Assembly (NCBI GenBank): GCA_038316435.1
Contig: JBBQAQ010000018.1
Coordinates: 1-64,000 of the forward strand
Length of the DNA: 64,000 nt
Source: JACJXF01 sp038316435
GTDB taxonomy: Bacteria > Bacteroidota > Bacteroidia > Bacteroidales > GCA-2748055
Direction of reading: 5' to 3'
The notes beneath the pieces are model-generated. The model saw only the letters and a list, made by a program, of their open reading frames with translations, was not told where the DNA came from and made no database searches. The position numbers and the translations under genes were made by a program. Shown here piece by piece: positions 1 to 9,236 of this stretch. Positions within the stretch are counted from its first letter, which is position 1; each line of letters starts with the position of its first letter.

Positions 1-45
1 TTGATTGAGAATCGGCTGTCCGGTAAAATGTTTACTTTTACTCAT
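1..45 (-). CDS. 5' end of an IS transposase (partial)
   Basis: The minus strand from 45 reads MSKSKHFTGQPILNQ and runs off the window edge. This opening (a short basic start, then FTGQPI.NQ) resembles the N-terminus of IS4-type transposases with a DUF4372-like head common in Bacteroidota. Only 15 codons are visible, so the family call is tentative. The element reads away from the isomerase operon, so its upstream end lies in the 45-180 spacer; the exact IS end cannot be placed. The string TTTACCGGACA occurs inside the gene start (complement) and again at 122-132, which may mark part of the element end. Confidence 0.5.
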   Translation of the reverse strand, partial: MSKSKHFTGQPILNQ

Positions 46-83
46 GGTTTTTCTTTAAAGGGTAGTATCTTCAAAGATAACCA

Positions 84-110
84 TTGGGTTGGTCCTAATC
101 GGCCAACCCT
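84..110. repeat. Hairpin upstream of the transposase start
   Basis: GGGTTGG (86-92) and CCAACCC (103-109) are perfect complements around a 10-base loop. The hairpin sits between the minus-strand transposase start and the plus-strand isomerase promoter. It could be part of the IS leader or the terminator-like end of the element. There is no T-run after it on the plus strand. Confidence 0.5.
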
Positions 111-150
111 CCTTTTAATTTTTTACCGGACAACAGTGAAATAAATTATA

Positions 151-183
151 TTCTGATAAATCAGAACTCAAAAAATAATTTTG
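151..183 (+). promoter_or_regulatory. Candidate promoter with palindromic operator for the isomerase operon
   Basis: TAATTTTG at 176-183 fits the Bacteroidota -7 element TAnnTTTG and lies 28 bases before the ATG at 211. Just upstream, TTCTGA (151-156) and TCAGAA (161-166) form a perfect palindrome around TAAA, placed where a -33-region repressor or activator would bind. It does not contain the PUL half-site seen elsewhere in the window, so a separate regulator is inferred. Confidence 0.45.
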
Positions 184-210
184 CACATCCATAATCAATC
201 AAAAAACTTT

Positions 211-885
211 ATGAAACGTAGTGAAATTAACCAGATTATGAAAGATGCCAAGGCTTTTATGGCAGAGAAACAATTCATTTTACCCCCATGGGCATATTGG
301 CGACTTGAAGATTGGAAGAAAAACAAACAGGATGCCGAAGAAATCATCAACAACATGCTGGGTTGGGACATTACCGATTTTGGCTCCGGCGATTTTTATT
401 CGCGGGGATTGTTCCTTTTCACCCTCCGTAATGGAAAATTCAATATGGATAGGAAATCTTACGCCGAAAAGATCATGATTGTCGAAGAAAATCAGGAAAC
501 ACCCATGCATTACCATTGGTCAAAAATGGAAGACATCATCAATCGTGGAGGAGGAAATCTGGTTCTGGAATTATACAATTCTACATCCGATAACAAGTTC
601 GACTCGACCCGGGTAAATTTTAAGACAGACGGCATGAAACGTTCAGTGCCAGCTGGTGGAAAAGCAGTACTGACTCCAGGCGAAAGCATTTGTCTGGAAC
701 AAGGCATGTACCATCGTTTTTACGGTGAACCCGGTAAGGGAAAAGTTCTGGTAGGCGAAGTGAGTATGGTAAATGACGACACCTCCGACAACTGTTTCTA
801 TGAACCAATCGGGCGGTTTCCGATTATTGAAGAGGATGAGTTGCCTTTGCATTTACTGGTGTCTGATTATCAAAAATTTATTTGA
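211..885 (+). CDS. D-lyxose ketol-isomerase (cupin, DUF1498 family)
   Basis: A 224-residue cytoplasmic cupin isomerase. The family interconverts D-lyxose and D-xylulose, and known members also convert D-mannose and D-fructose. A metal-binding set is visible: H100 and H102 in a MHYHW stretch, E107, and H168 in MYHRF. Length and overall sequence fit the family well. The ATG at 211 is preferred over the TTG at 181 because homologues start MKRSEIN-like and the promoter box overlaps the upstream codons. The stop at 885 is three bases before the next ATG, so it is tightly coupled to the kinase-dehydrogenase fusion. In that context mannose/fructose is at least as likely a substrate as lyxose; the sequence alone does not decide. 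Confidence 0.85.
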   Translation: MKRSEINQIMKDAKAFMAEKQFILPPWAYWRLEDWKKNKQDAEEIINNMLGWDITDFGSGDFYSRGLFLFTLRNGKFNMDRKSYAEKIMIVEENQETPMHYHWSKMEDIINRGGGNLVLELYNSTSDNKFDSTRVNFKTDGMKRSVPAGGKAVLTPGESICLEQGMYHRFYGEPGKGKVLVGEVSMVNDDTSDNCFYEPIGRFPIIEEDELPLHLLVSDYQKFI

Positions 886-888
886 GCA

Positions 889-3255
889 ATGCCAGAAAGA
901 AAACCATACAGAATTTCAGGAACCGGTTGTGCATTGGTTGACTATCTCTATAAACCTGTCAATTTTACCGATGCTAATTTCTCCAAATATCTTTCAAAAA
1001 CTCCCGGTGACGGAGGTCTTGCGCCGGGAAAACTTGTTTTCAAAGAGGAATTTGAAAAGTATTCAAATGAAGCATACCTGCAGGTTCGTGACGCTATCAA
1101 CGGTGGAAGGGAACTGGTGGCTCTGAATATCGGCGGCCCCTCTATTGTTTCGCTGATCCATGCTGCGCAGATGCTACACGGATCGGCTGCTGAAGTCTGT
1201 TTTTACGGCAGCAAAGGAGCCGATGAAGCCGGTGCATTTATTGTGGAGAAATTGAAAGAAACTCCCTTGAAAATTGGTAACTATAAAACAGGAACCCAAT
1301 ACACGCCTTTCACAGATGTGCTGTCCGATCCCGATTTTGACGGAGGTCATGGAGAACGGGTTTTCATCAACAATATCGGGGCAGCCTGGGAATTTATGCC
1401 TGAAGATATGGATGAATCTTTCTTCAGAAGCGATATAGCTGTTTTTGGCGGAACCGCCCTGGTACCAAACATTCATACTTCACTTTGCGAATTGCTCATG
1501 AAAGCCAAAGCGCAAAAAGCCATCACAGTGGTAAATACCGTCTATGATTTTCTGAATGAAAAGAGCAATCCTTCAAAGCCTTGGCCACTGGGCGATTCCC
1601 ATGAAACCTACTGGCACATTGATTTATTGATAACGGATATGGAAGAAGCACTCCGATTAAGTGGAACTTCTAAGATTGAAGAGGCCATCCTGTTTTTTCA
1701 AAATTCCGGAGTGGGTGCTTTTATCATCACTCATGGATCTAATCAACTCTATCTTTCAGCGGATAGTTTATTGTTCGGACAAGTTAAGCTGACCACTTTG
1801 CCGGTTTCTGAAAGAGTAGTAACCGAATTAAAACAGATGACGGAAAAATCGGGCGACACCACCGGTTGTGGCGATAATTTCGTGGGAGGTGTATTGGCAG
1901 CGATTGCACATCAGCAGATTATAAATCCCTCAGGTCAGGTTGATTTAAAAAGTGCAGCGGCATTGGGAATAGCTTCGGGTGGATATGCCTGTTTTTACAA
2001 CGGTGGTACGTTTTATGAAAGCTTCCCCGGTCAAAAGAACAGTCTGGTAAAGTCCTATTATCATGATTATTTGTTGCAAATTGGGATGACTGATAAAATA
2101 AAAAATGAAGGTAAAAAACTGGTGCTTTTTGGCGGAGGGAAAATTGGCCGCTCGTTTATTGGGCAGTTATTCAGCCGTTCGGGTTATGAGGTGGTGTTTG
2201 TTGACATCAATCAGGATTTGATCAATCATCTTAACCAACAAGGAAAATACAAAGTAGTGATTAAAAGTGAAGCCGGAGATGAAATCCTGGAGGTGGCCAA
2301 CGTGCGAGGCATCAACATCAAGGATACCGAAAAGGTGGTTGATGAATTGGCCGGTGCTTCGATTGCGGCATTGTCGGTTGGCCAGCAAGGATTACCTACC
2401 GCCATACCATTGATAGCAAAAGCATTGGTTCACCGCAGAAATAAATTTGGTGAATGGCCGCTCGATTTTATTATCTCCGAGAACATGCGCAATTCCGATG
2501 TTTATCTGGCAGAGGAATTGAGTCGTTTTTTACCATCTGATTATCCTCTCAATAAACTAGTAGGATTGGTTGAAACCAGCATTGGTAAAATGGTTCCAAT
2601 CATGTCGCAAAAAGACATGGAAGAAGATCCACTACAGGTGTTTGCGGAAACTTACAACAGCTTAATTGTGGCAAAAAAAGGTTTCCAGAATGCCGTTCCT
2701 GAGGTTTTGAACCTTCAGCCCAAAGAAAATATAAAAGCCTGGGTTGACCGGAAACTTTTTATTCACAACCTCGGCCATGCCACTGCGGCATATCTGGGGT
2801 TTCAGAAGTATCCGAAAGCTATCTTTATCTACGAAGTGCTTGCCGATGCTGAAATCCTCGATACTACACGTCAAACTATGCTGCAATCGGCCGCAATCCT
2901 GATGGCCTTGTATCCTGGTGAGTTCACATCAAGCCAGTTGGAAGCCCACATTGACGATCTGCTATACCGGTTTCAAAACAAAGCATTGGGCGACACCATT
3001 TTTAGGGTTGGCTGCGATTTGTACCGAAAATTAAGTCCTGAAGACCGGTTAGTTGGGCCAATCAATGCAGCCATCAATCTCAGTAAGCCTTTCAATTTGA
3101 TCTTCACGGCGATGATTGCAGCCATTTCTTTTAACGCTTCAGATGAAAATGGAAAATTTCTGGCTTCAGACGAAAAGTTTTTGAAAGAAGCAGAAAATGG
3201 AAATCAATATATCATTGAAAACATCTGTAAACTGAATATGAAACAAACTAACTGA
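889..3255 (+). CDS. PfkB-type sugar kinase fused to mannitol-1-phosphate 5-dehydrogenase
   Basis: A 788-residue two-domain protein. Residues about 5-395 form a divergent PfkB/ribokinase-type kinase with the signature DTTGCGD at 323-329, whose last Asp is the expected catalytic base. Residues about 408-780 form a polyol dehydrogenase of the MtlD type, with the nucleotide-binding GGGKIGRSF at 415-423, ETSIGKMVP, and a K-x4-N-x2-H triad at K622, N627 and H630 matching the catalytic triad of the long-chain mannitol dehydrogenases. The two activities would link a sugar or polyol to fructose 6-phosphate/mannitol 1-phosphate. The gene follows the isomerase by three bases, so the pair could run mannose to fructose, fructose 6-phosphate and mannitol 1-phosphate, or the reverse. 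Kinase substrate specificity is not readable. No signal peptide; cytoplasmic. Confidence 0.8.
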   Translation: MPERKPYRISGTGCALVDYLYKPVNFTDANFSKYLSKTPGDGGLAPGKLVFKEEFEKYSNEAYLQVRDAINGGRELVALNIGGPSIVSLIHAAQMLHGSAAEVCFYGSKGADEAGAFIVEKLKETPLKIGNYKTGTQYTPFTDVLSDPDFDGGHGERVFINNIGAAWEFMPEDMDESFFRSDIAVFGGTALVPNIHTSLCELLMKAKAQKAITVVNTVYDFLNEKSNPSKPWPLGDSHETYWHIDLLITDMEEALRLSGTSKIEEAILFFQNSGVGAFIITHGSNQLYLSADSLLFGQVKLTTLPVSERVVTELKQMTEKSGDTTGCGDNFVGGVLAAIAHQQIINPSGQVDLKSAAALGIASGGYACFYNGGTFYESFPGQKNSLVKSYYHDYLLQIGMTDKIKNEGKKLVLFGGGKIGRSFIGQLFSRSGYEVVFVDINQDLINHLNQQGKYKVVIKSEAGDEILEVANVRGINIKDTEKVVDELAGASIAALSVGQQGLPTAIPLIAKALVHRRNKFGEWPLDFIISENMRNSDVYLAEELSRFLPSDYPLNKLVGLVETSIGKMVPIMSQKDMEEDPLQVFAETYNSLIVAKKGFQNAVPEVLNLQPKENIKAWVDRKLFIHNLGHATAAYLGFQKYPKAIFIYEVLADAEILDTTRQTMLQSAAILMALYPGEFTSSQLEAHIDDLLYRFQNKALGDTIFRVGCDLYRKLSPEDRLVGPINAAINLSKPFNLIFTAMIAAISFNASDENGKFLASDEKFLKEAENGNQYIIENICKLNMKQTN

Positions 3256-3389
3256 ATTTATTAAGTATGAAAAACATTCAGGAAAAAGTATTGCTGGGAG
3301 TAAATACAAAAGGCAATTTCATTCTTGAAATATACCTTTAACAGCTATAACGCTAATATGACAAACTTAATCTGATAAATTGATTAATT

Positions 3390-4187
3390 ATGAACACACA
3401 ACATTTTTTCCTTTTGGCAATTACATTTGCATTTACATTGGTAAGCTGTCAGCAAAAAACAAAGAGTTTCGACAAGTTGGTTTGGTCCGATGAATTTGAG
3501 TATAGTGGTTTACCCGATTCGACCAAATGGGGATACGAAACTGGTTTTGTTCGGAATAACGAAATGCAATACTATTCCAAAAACCTGGAGAATGCCCGTG
3601 TTGAAGGTGGAAATCTGGTGATAGAGGCACGTGTTGACTCATCGATTCTTGGGAACGACACTTTAAAAATAACATCGGCTAGTTTAATTTCAGCCGGTAA
3701 ACATGACTGGACTTATGGCAAAATTGAAGTCCGGGCAAAAATACCTGTTTTTCTGGGCTCGTGGCCTGCAATTTGGTTGTTGGGGTCAAACAAAAGCGAA
3801 ATTGGTTGGCCTGCCTGCGGCGAAATTGACATGATGGAAAATGTGGGTTTCAATCCCGATACCATTCATTTCAACATTCACACAAAAGCATACAATCATG
3901 TAAAAAAAACGAACAAGGGTCAAAAAGTTATTAGTGTTTCACCCCAAACCGATTATCATATTTATGCGCTGGAATGGTTTCCTCAAAACCTCGATTTCTA
4001 TTTTGATGGGAATAAGGTCTTCACCTTTGCCAATGAAGGAACTGGGACCGATGCGTGGCCATATGATAAACCACAATACCTAATACTCAATCTTGCCGTT
4101 GGCGGAGCCTGGGGAGGAATAAAAGGTGTTGATCTGAAAGCACTACCCCAAAAAATGTTAGTCGATTATGTAAGAGTCTACCAATAA
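3390..4187 (+). CDS. GH16 endo-beta-glycanase lipoprotein
   Basis: A 265-residue secreted hydrolase of family GH16 (laminarinase/endo-galactanase type jelly roll). The catalytic ExDxxE motif is intact in GEIDMMEN: E145 nucleophile, D147, E150 acid/base. The N-terminus is a lipoprotein signal ending in a lipobox with C20, so it is anchored in the envelope, probably on the surface. GH16 enzymes cut internal beta-1,3 or beta-1,4 links; beta-1,3-glucan or beta-1,3-galactan backbones are plausible here. A same-length, ungapped paralogue lies at 50091-50888. A TACCTTTA box at 3333-3340 is only a weak promoter candidate and the PUL half-site is absent. Confidence 0.88.
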   Translation: MNTQHFFLLAITFAFTLVSCQQKTKSFDKLVWSDEFEYSGLPDSTKWGYETGFVRNNEMQYYSKNLENARVEGGNLVIEARVDSSILGNDTLKITSASLISAGKHDWTYGKIEVRAKIPVFLGSWPAIWLLGSNKSEIGWPACGEIDMMENVGFNPDTIHFNIHTKAYNHVKKTNKGQKVISVSPQTDYHIYALEWFPQNLDFYFDGNKVFTFANEGTGTDAWPYDKPQYLILNLAVGGAWGGIKGVDLKALPQKMLVDYVRVYQ

Positions 4188-4493
4188 AAAAGATGCAATT
4201 TCAAAAAGGAATATCCGGCTAAGCTGCTCAGAATCGAATATTATGATTAAAATCGGAACAAAACCTACATATTCATAACAAACACTATAGACCTGAAAGC
4301 TGAAGAAATTGCCATGCAGTTTTAAGTGTCCACTAGAATAATCAGTAAAAAAATAACTAATGATAAAACTACTTTTCATTGCTTTGAGTTGTTTCATCTT
4401 GGTATTTTGTTACACTGACATTATTAACGTTAAATATGTCATTACTCTGACCCAATTAATATTAATTTTGTCATTGGAATACGAAATACACTG

Positions 4494-4799
4494 GTGGCCA
4501 ATTTCAACCCGCTTGCGCTTCGAAACGCTGTGGGGCAGCTATGGGAAAACTATTCAATTACTGAGCGTATCAAGCTTCAGCATTATCAAGGGTGGTTATC
4601 GAACAATTACTTCTGGCGGAACTACGAACAGCAGGAAATCGACTGGATTGAAGAACGCGATGGAAGCCTCAACGGATTCGAAATGAAATATCAACCGAAT
4701 AACGTCAAGGCGCCCGGAGCGTGGACCAGCAACTATCCCGATGCTACATTTCAAGTCATTTCAAGGAAAAATTATCTGAAATTTATTATTGGTAAATAA
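4494..4799 (+). pseudogene. 3' remnant of an AAA ATPase with DUF4143
   Basis: The frame reads ALRNAVGQLWENY, then YFWRNYEQQEIDWIEER, then KAPGAWTSNYPDATFQV. This matches the C-terminal DUF4143 part of the common Bacteroidota ATP-binding proteins, which are about 370-400 residues long. Only about 100 residues remain; the ATPase part is missing and the only start in frame is a GTG without context. It is best read as a decayed gene end. The overlapping frame at 4360-4686 has no recognisable content. The rest of the 4188-4813 gap shows nothing else I can support. Confidence 0.65.
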
Positions 4800-4813
4800 G
4801 TATAAATCAACAT

Positions 4814-7675
4814 ATGAAAATTAATCAGCTTGCCAGTAAACTGGTAGTTTCATTTGCACTTCTGCTATTTATTAACAGCATCGTTCTTGCACAGAAATCC
4901 TCGTATGTCTGGTCTAATCAGGATGGCAGCGGAAGGCAGCAAAAAGTGCTGTTCAGGAATAGCTTTGAAATAAAAACACTGCCAGATACTGCAATAATCA
5001 ACCTATTTGCATCATCGAGGTATCATATTTATGTTAATGGTACACATCTGAATTTCGGTCCTTCCAGATTTTACCCTCAGAATCCCAGGTACGATTCTTA
5101 TGACATTTCTCCTTACCTGCAAACAGGTAAAAATGTGGTTGCTGTCGAAGTGCTGGCTAACGGAATGGAGACTTTCCAGATATTTGAAAGTATCGGAAGT
5201 CTTATTGCCTGGGGAAAAATCTCAACAGGCAAAAATGGATTACACTCGTTTGACACACCAGGAACTTGGAAATTCATGCAGGTTGAATCAATGGATACTC
5301 TCACACCTAAGTTTTCATTCGCCTGCGGGGCTTTGGAAATATTTGACGCCAGAAAAGAACCTTCGGGTTGGAAATCATGGGGATTTTACGACACGGATTG
5401 GAAAAAGCCACTCCTTATTTCAAATCAAAAATACTGGGGAAAACTTGAAGTTCGTCAAATTCCAGAACTTACTCAAAATGAAACAACGGCATTCAGGTGT
5501 ATGGGTATTTACGGGCTGTCTACCTATGAAAAATTCTACTCATTCTATCAGAAAATACCCGATGAAAATCAGTTTCTGTATAACTGGGGTGAGCGTTTAG
5601 CGGGATATACATGGGTGTACTCCCCCAGCGAACAGTTGGTTGAACTCGGCACTTGGTGGGGCGAATACTATTTAAATGGAGAAGGACCCCTGAGAGTACT
5701 ATCTCCCGACAGCCTGAACCCGGTCAGGGAAAACCGTAATTTTAATCTTAAAAAAGGTTGGAATTTTCTTTATGTGAATTACCAGGCAATCTGGGGGGCG
5801 TGGGAGTTTACGCTTGCTGTTCCCACCTGCTCAGGAATTGAATTTTCGGGGATTAAAAAGCATGGATCCGATTCATTCTTCAGAACAACAGCCGCCCTTA
5901 ATAAAACCGAATCAGATCAAATTACCGATGCTGTAAAAAAAGGCAATGAGAGTCTTGAAAAACTGCCCGGACAAATAAAATGGCTGGATCAAAAGAATGA
6001 AATCCCTTTTAAAAATCCCGCAAGGGATCTTGTCTGGAATCAACCTGATATCAGTCTTAATCTTGTGCCAAACGATTACCAGACCGTTAATTTTTCGGAA
6101 TCAAACACCCGTTTTTTTGTATATGATATGGGGAGAAAAATGCTTGGCAGGATATTCCTTGACATCGATGCACCTGATGGTACAATCATCGATCTTGGCT
6201 GGAGCGAAGATCTGAATCAGTTTGGCCTGCCCAACCTTTACAAAAGCCTTCAGATAAATGCCAGTGCCCGTTTTATCTGCGACACTACTCAATCCCGTTA
6301 TGAAACATTTAAACCTTACGGCGTAAGGCACATGCTGGTTAAAATAACTCCTCCCACAGGAACAACCGCGGTACTTAAAAACATTGGGGTGATTGAGCAG
6401 GTTTATCCCTACACAAGGAAAGGTAATTTTGAATGTTCTGATCCCATGCTAAACAAAATATGGGAAATGGGCTGGCGAACTCTCAGGGTCTGCTCGGAAG
6501 ATTCATACATTGATACTCCTTTTCGCGAGAGAGGTTTATATGCAGGGGATGCACTTCCGGAATATGCCATAACACTTGCAACTTCAGGCGACAGCAGATT
6601 AATGAAAAACTCGCTTTTGCTTTTCAGGGATATGTACCAGAAAGAAATGGAAAAAGGCATCAATAACCGGCACAACGATTTTATTCTTAAAACTCTCCTC
6701 GAATTGGAATGGTATTACAAATACACAGGCGACAGCGCATTCGTGAAAAAGCTTCTTCCAAACTACATTACTTACCTTGATGTCCTTGAAAAAAACAAAA
6801 CTCCGGAGGGTTATTATAAGGTTGGGATGGTATTCCTGGAATGGACAAAGATTAATAAAACCGCTGATCTTACCGCTTACCAGGCTCTGCTTTACCGATC
6901 CATGAGAATCCTGGAGTCCATGTTGTCTGATTTTGGATTAACCGAAAACCAACTGAAATATCAAAGTCGCGCCGATGCCCTGAAAAAAGTGATCATAGAA
7001 CAATTCTGGGATAAAGAAAAAAGATGCTTCTTCGATGGTTTTGAAAAGGGAAACAAAATTGGCCATTATTACCCGATCTCATCATTTTACCCACTGCTTT
7101 TCCAAGTGGTCAGCGATGAAACTCAAAAAGAGAATATCATCAATTTCCTGGATAAAGAACTGAAAGACATTGGAGAGGAAACCCGGAACAGGAAGGTAAC
7201 TCCTTATGGTAGTTTTTACCTTTTCGCAGCACTTTATGATAACCAACAGGCAGGTGTTGCGGAACGATTTATGAAACAATATTGGACAAGAATGATTTTA
7301 CAGGGAGATGACACTTCCTGGGAAAATTTTGATATCGTTTCGGAAAAGTCCGGAGGCGGACAGGGAACCGCAAGTCACGCATGGAGCGGACACCCGACTT
7401 ACTTCCTGTCGACAGAAGTTCTCGGAGTAAAACTGGGATTTAACCAGCCCTTTTCTAGGGATACCATCTTTATTCAGCCTCAATCGGAAACTCTTTCATG
7501 GGCTAAGGGAACTGTTCCTCATCCTCAAGGCGATGTTGGGGTCAGCTGGCATATTGCAGGCGACAATCTTTTCCTTGATCTCCGAATCCCTAAAAATGTC
7601 CCCTGCGAAATTCAGCCAAAAGGCAGATTAGCCAGCTACAAATTGATAAGCACCGTAACCCGTTACCCCCAATAA
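4814..7675 (+). CDS. Secreted alpha-L-rhamnosidase-like protein (GH78 type)
   Basis: A 953-residue protein with a signal peptide (cleavage near residue 26, after LAQ). It has N-terminal beta-sandwich regions, one with the jelly-roll motif YHIYVNGTHLNFGPSR. A six-hairpin catalytic domain starts near residue 540. The segment DTPFRERGLYAGDA (567-580) corresponds to the conserved GH78 D-x-x-x-R-x-E-R-x-G-x-x-GD block; E572 is the likely catalytic acid. It would remove terminal alpha-L-rhamnose in the periplasm. It heads a compact group with the beta-helix protein and the rhamnulose-phosphate aldolase, which supports rhamnose as the released sugar. Assignment to GH78 versus a closely related six-hairpin family is not certain. 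Confidence 0.75.
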   Translation: MKINQLASKLVVSFALLLFINSIVLAQKSSYVWSNQDGSGRQQKVLFRNSFEIKTLPDTAIINLFASSRYHIYVNGTHLNFGPSRFYPQNPRYDSYDISPYLQTGKNVVAVEVLANGMETFQIFESIGSLIAWGKISTGKNGLHSFDTPGTWKFMQVESMDTLTPKFSFACGALEIFDARKEPSGWKSWGFYDTDWKKPLLISNQKYWGKLEVRQIPELTQNETTAFRCMGIYGLSTYEKFYSFYQKIPDENQFLYNWGERLAGYTWVYSPSEQLVELGTWWGEYYLNGEGPLRVLSPDSLNPVRENRNFNLKKGWNFLYVNYQAIWGAWEFTLAVPTCSGIEFSGIKKHGSDSFFRTTAALNKTESDQITDAVKKGNESLEKLPGQIKWLDQKNEIPFKNPARDLVWNQPDISLNLVPNDYQTVNFSESNTRFFVYDMGRKMLGRIFLDIDAPDGTIIDLGWSEDLNQFGLPNLYKSLQINASARFICDTTQSRYETFKPYGVRHMLVKITPPTGTTAVLKNIGVIEQVYPYTRKGNFECSDPMLNKIWEMGWRTLRVCSEDSYIDTPFRERGLYAGDALPEYAITLATSGDSRLMKNSLLLFRDMYQKEMEKGINNRHNDFILKTLLELEWYYKYTGDSAFVKKLLPNYITYLDVLEKNKTPEGYYKVGMVFLEWTKINKTADLTAYQALLYRSMRILESMLSDFGLTENQLKYQSRADALKKVIIEQFWDKEKRCFFDGFEKGNKIGHYYPISSFYPLLFQVVSDETQKENIINFLDKELKDIGEETRNRKVTPYGSFYLFAALYDNQQAGVAERFMKQYWTRMILQGDDTSWENFDIVSEKSGGGQGTASHAWSGHPTYFLSTEVLGVKLGFNQPFSRDTIFIQPQSETLSWAKGTVPHPQGDVGVSWHIAGDNLFLDLRIPKNVPCEIQPKGRLASYKLISTVTRYPQ

Positions 7676-7744
7676 TCCATATAAGCTGATTAATAATAAA
7701 ATTCTCATTTCGACAAGCTCAATGTGAAAAATTCTAAATTTATA

Positions 7745-9178
7745 ATGAAACCCCTAATACTATCAATTCTCAGCCTCATTTGTTTAAATTCTTACTCCCA
7801 GGTAACCACCTGGTTAGGCCCAGAGGGCTTTGCATCAGAGAAATATTACCAGGTAAAAGTGAATGGTGTCAAGGTTCCCGTTTACGACACTCCCATTGCC
7901 TCGTATGCTGTTTTTGATTTCAAGGGAGAGGTAAAGGTCGAGGTAAATACGATGTTTGATGTTCGCTGGGTGGATATCCGTCCCCTGAAATCCGCATTGA
8001 AACCGGAATACACCGGAGATAATTCGTTTGCCTTCACCATGAAAAATCCCGGAAACCTTAGCCTTGAACTAAACGGAAGGATCCGTCAGCAGCCTCTTTT
8101 CATTTTTTCCGGGGAACCTGAAAAAGAAATCCCATCGAAATCGGATAAAAATGTAATCTGGTATGAAGGTGGTAAACTGCATAAAGATGTTAAGTTGGAA
8201 TTGCAGGATAATCAAACCGTTTATATTGAAGGTGGAGCTGTTGTACAAGGATATATTTTTGCAGAAGGCAAAAAGAATATTAAAATAATGGGGAGAGGAA
8301 TCCTCGATGGCACTTACAACAAGGAAAATCCTGAAAAACGAAACTGGTTTATCCGCTTAAATGACTGTGAAAACATAGTAATAAGTGATATCGTTCTGCA
8401 TAACGGAACTACCTGGCAAACTGCACTTTTCCACTGCAATAATGCTGAAATAAACGATATCCGAATTGTTTCCGAAAGCGGAGGAGATGATGGCATGGAT
8501 ATTTTCCGTTGCACTAATGTCATAGTGGACGGGGTATTTGCGCATACTAAAGATGATTGCATTGCAATTAAATCAGGAGGCAAATATCCGGCAGAAGATC
8601 CCACAAATAACATCCTGGTTAAAAATTGCATATTCTGGAATTCAATCTGGGGCAACGCTATTGAAGTAGGGTTTGAACTCTACTCCAACGAGGTAAAAAA
8701 TATCCGTTTCGAGAACATCGACATTATTCATGTAGAAGATGGTGCCGCGATGAGTATCCACAATGCAGGCCAATCTAATGTACATGATGTGGTTTTTGAA
8801 AATATCCGGGTTGAAGATGCGCGCCAGAAACTTTTTGACGTGGCCATTTTCTTTTCACAATGGGGGCCTGATGGCATTCGCAATAAAGACTTCATAGCAA
8901 AAAACTACCTGCACGGAGCCTGGGATGGAGTGCAGAAAATCCCAGAAGGTAAGGAAACTTACCACAAACAGTTCAGGGGAACCATAAGCAATATCACATT
9001 TCGTAATATACAGGTAACAGGAGGCCTTCTTCCTTTCTCAGTGTTTCATGGCTTCGATGAGGAAAAGAATATATCTGGGGTTACCATTGAGAATATGAGC
9101 TATATGGGGGAAAAACTTAAAACAACAGAAAGTGCAAAGATCAGGCAACAAAACACCGAAAAACTGATTATAAAGTAA
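7745..9178 (+). CDS. Secreted GH28-like right-handed beta-helix glycosidase
   Basis: A 477-residue protein with a signal peptide ending near SYSQ. The N-terminal 120 residues look like a beta-sandwich, followed by a parallel beta-helix from about residue 150. The segments GGDDGMD (D248, D249, D252) and KDDCIAIKSG (D270, D271) resemble the conserved acidic pair of polygalacturonase-like GH28 enzymes. The canonical NTD and RIK motifs are not clearly present, so the substrate may be a rhamnogalacturonan-like or other uronic-acid linkage rather than plain pectin. The ATG at 7745 is chosen over the GTG at 7724 because it gives a standard signal peptide. It sits 69 bases after the rhamnosidase-like gene and 58 before rhaD. 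Confidence 0.7.
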   Translation: MKPLILSILSLICLNSYSQVTTWLGPEGFASEKYYQVKVNGVKVPVYDTPIASYAVFDFKGEVKVEVNTMFDVRWVDIRPLKSALKPEYTGDNSFAFTMKNPGNLSLELNGRIRQQPLFIFSGEPEKEIPSKSDKNVIWYEGGKLHKDVKLELQDNQTVYIEGGAVVQGYIFAEGKKNIKIMGRGILDGTYNKENPEKRNWFIRLNDCENIVISDIVLHNGTTWQTALFHCNNAEINDIRIVSESGGDDGMDIFRCTNVIVDGVFAHTKDDCIAIKSGGKYPAEDPTNNILVKNCIFWNSIWGNAIEVGFELYSNEVKNIRFENIDIIHVEDGAAMSIHNAGQSNVHDVVFENIRVEDARQKLFDVAIFFSQWGPDGIRNKDFIAKNYLHGAWDGVQKIPEGKETYHKQFRGTISNITFRNIQVTGGLLPFSVFHGFDEEKNISGVTIENMSYMGEKLKTTESAKIRQQNTEKLIIK

Positions 9179-9236
9179 ATATAGGAATGTATTAAATAGG
9201 GAATAAAATTTTCATTGACTTATAACTTAAAATAAA

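Noticed and set aside
181..210. TTG start for the isomerase
   Set aside because: The codon overlaps the -7 box; the ATG at 211 matches the family start.
3267..3341. ATG frame of 24 residues after the kinase-dehydrogenase gene
   Set aside because: Too short, no recognisable motif and no membrane helix; likely chance.
4360..4686. 108-residue frame with a hydrophobic start
   Set aside because: Its second half is the wrong frame of the DUF4143 remnant, and the hydrophobic start is AT-rich spacer.
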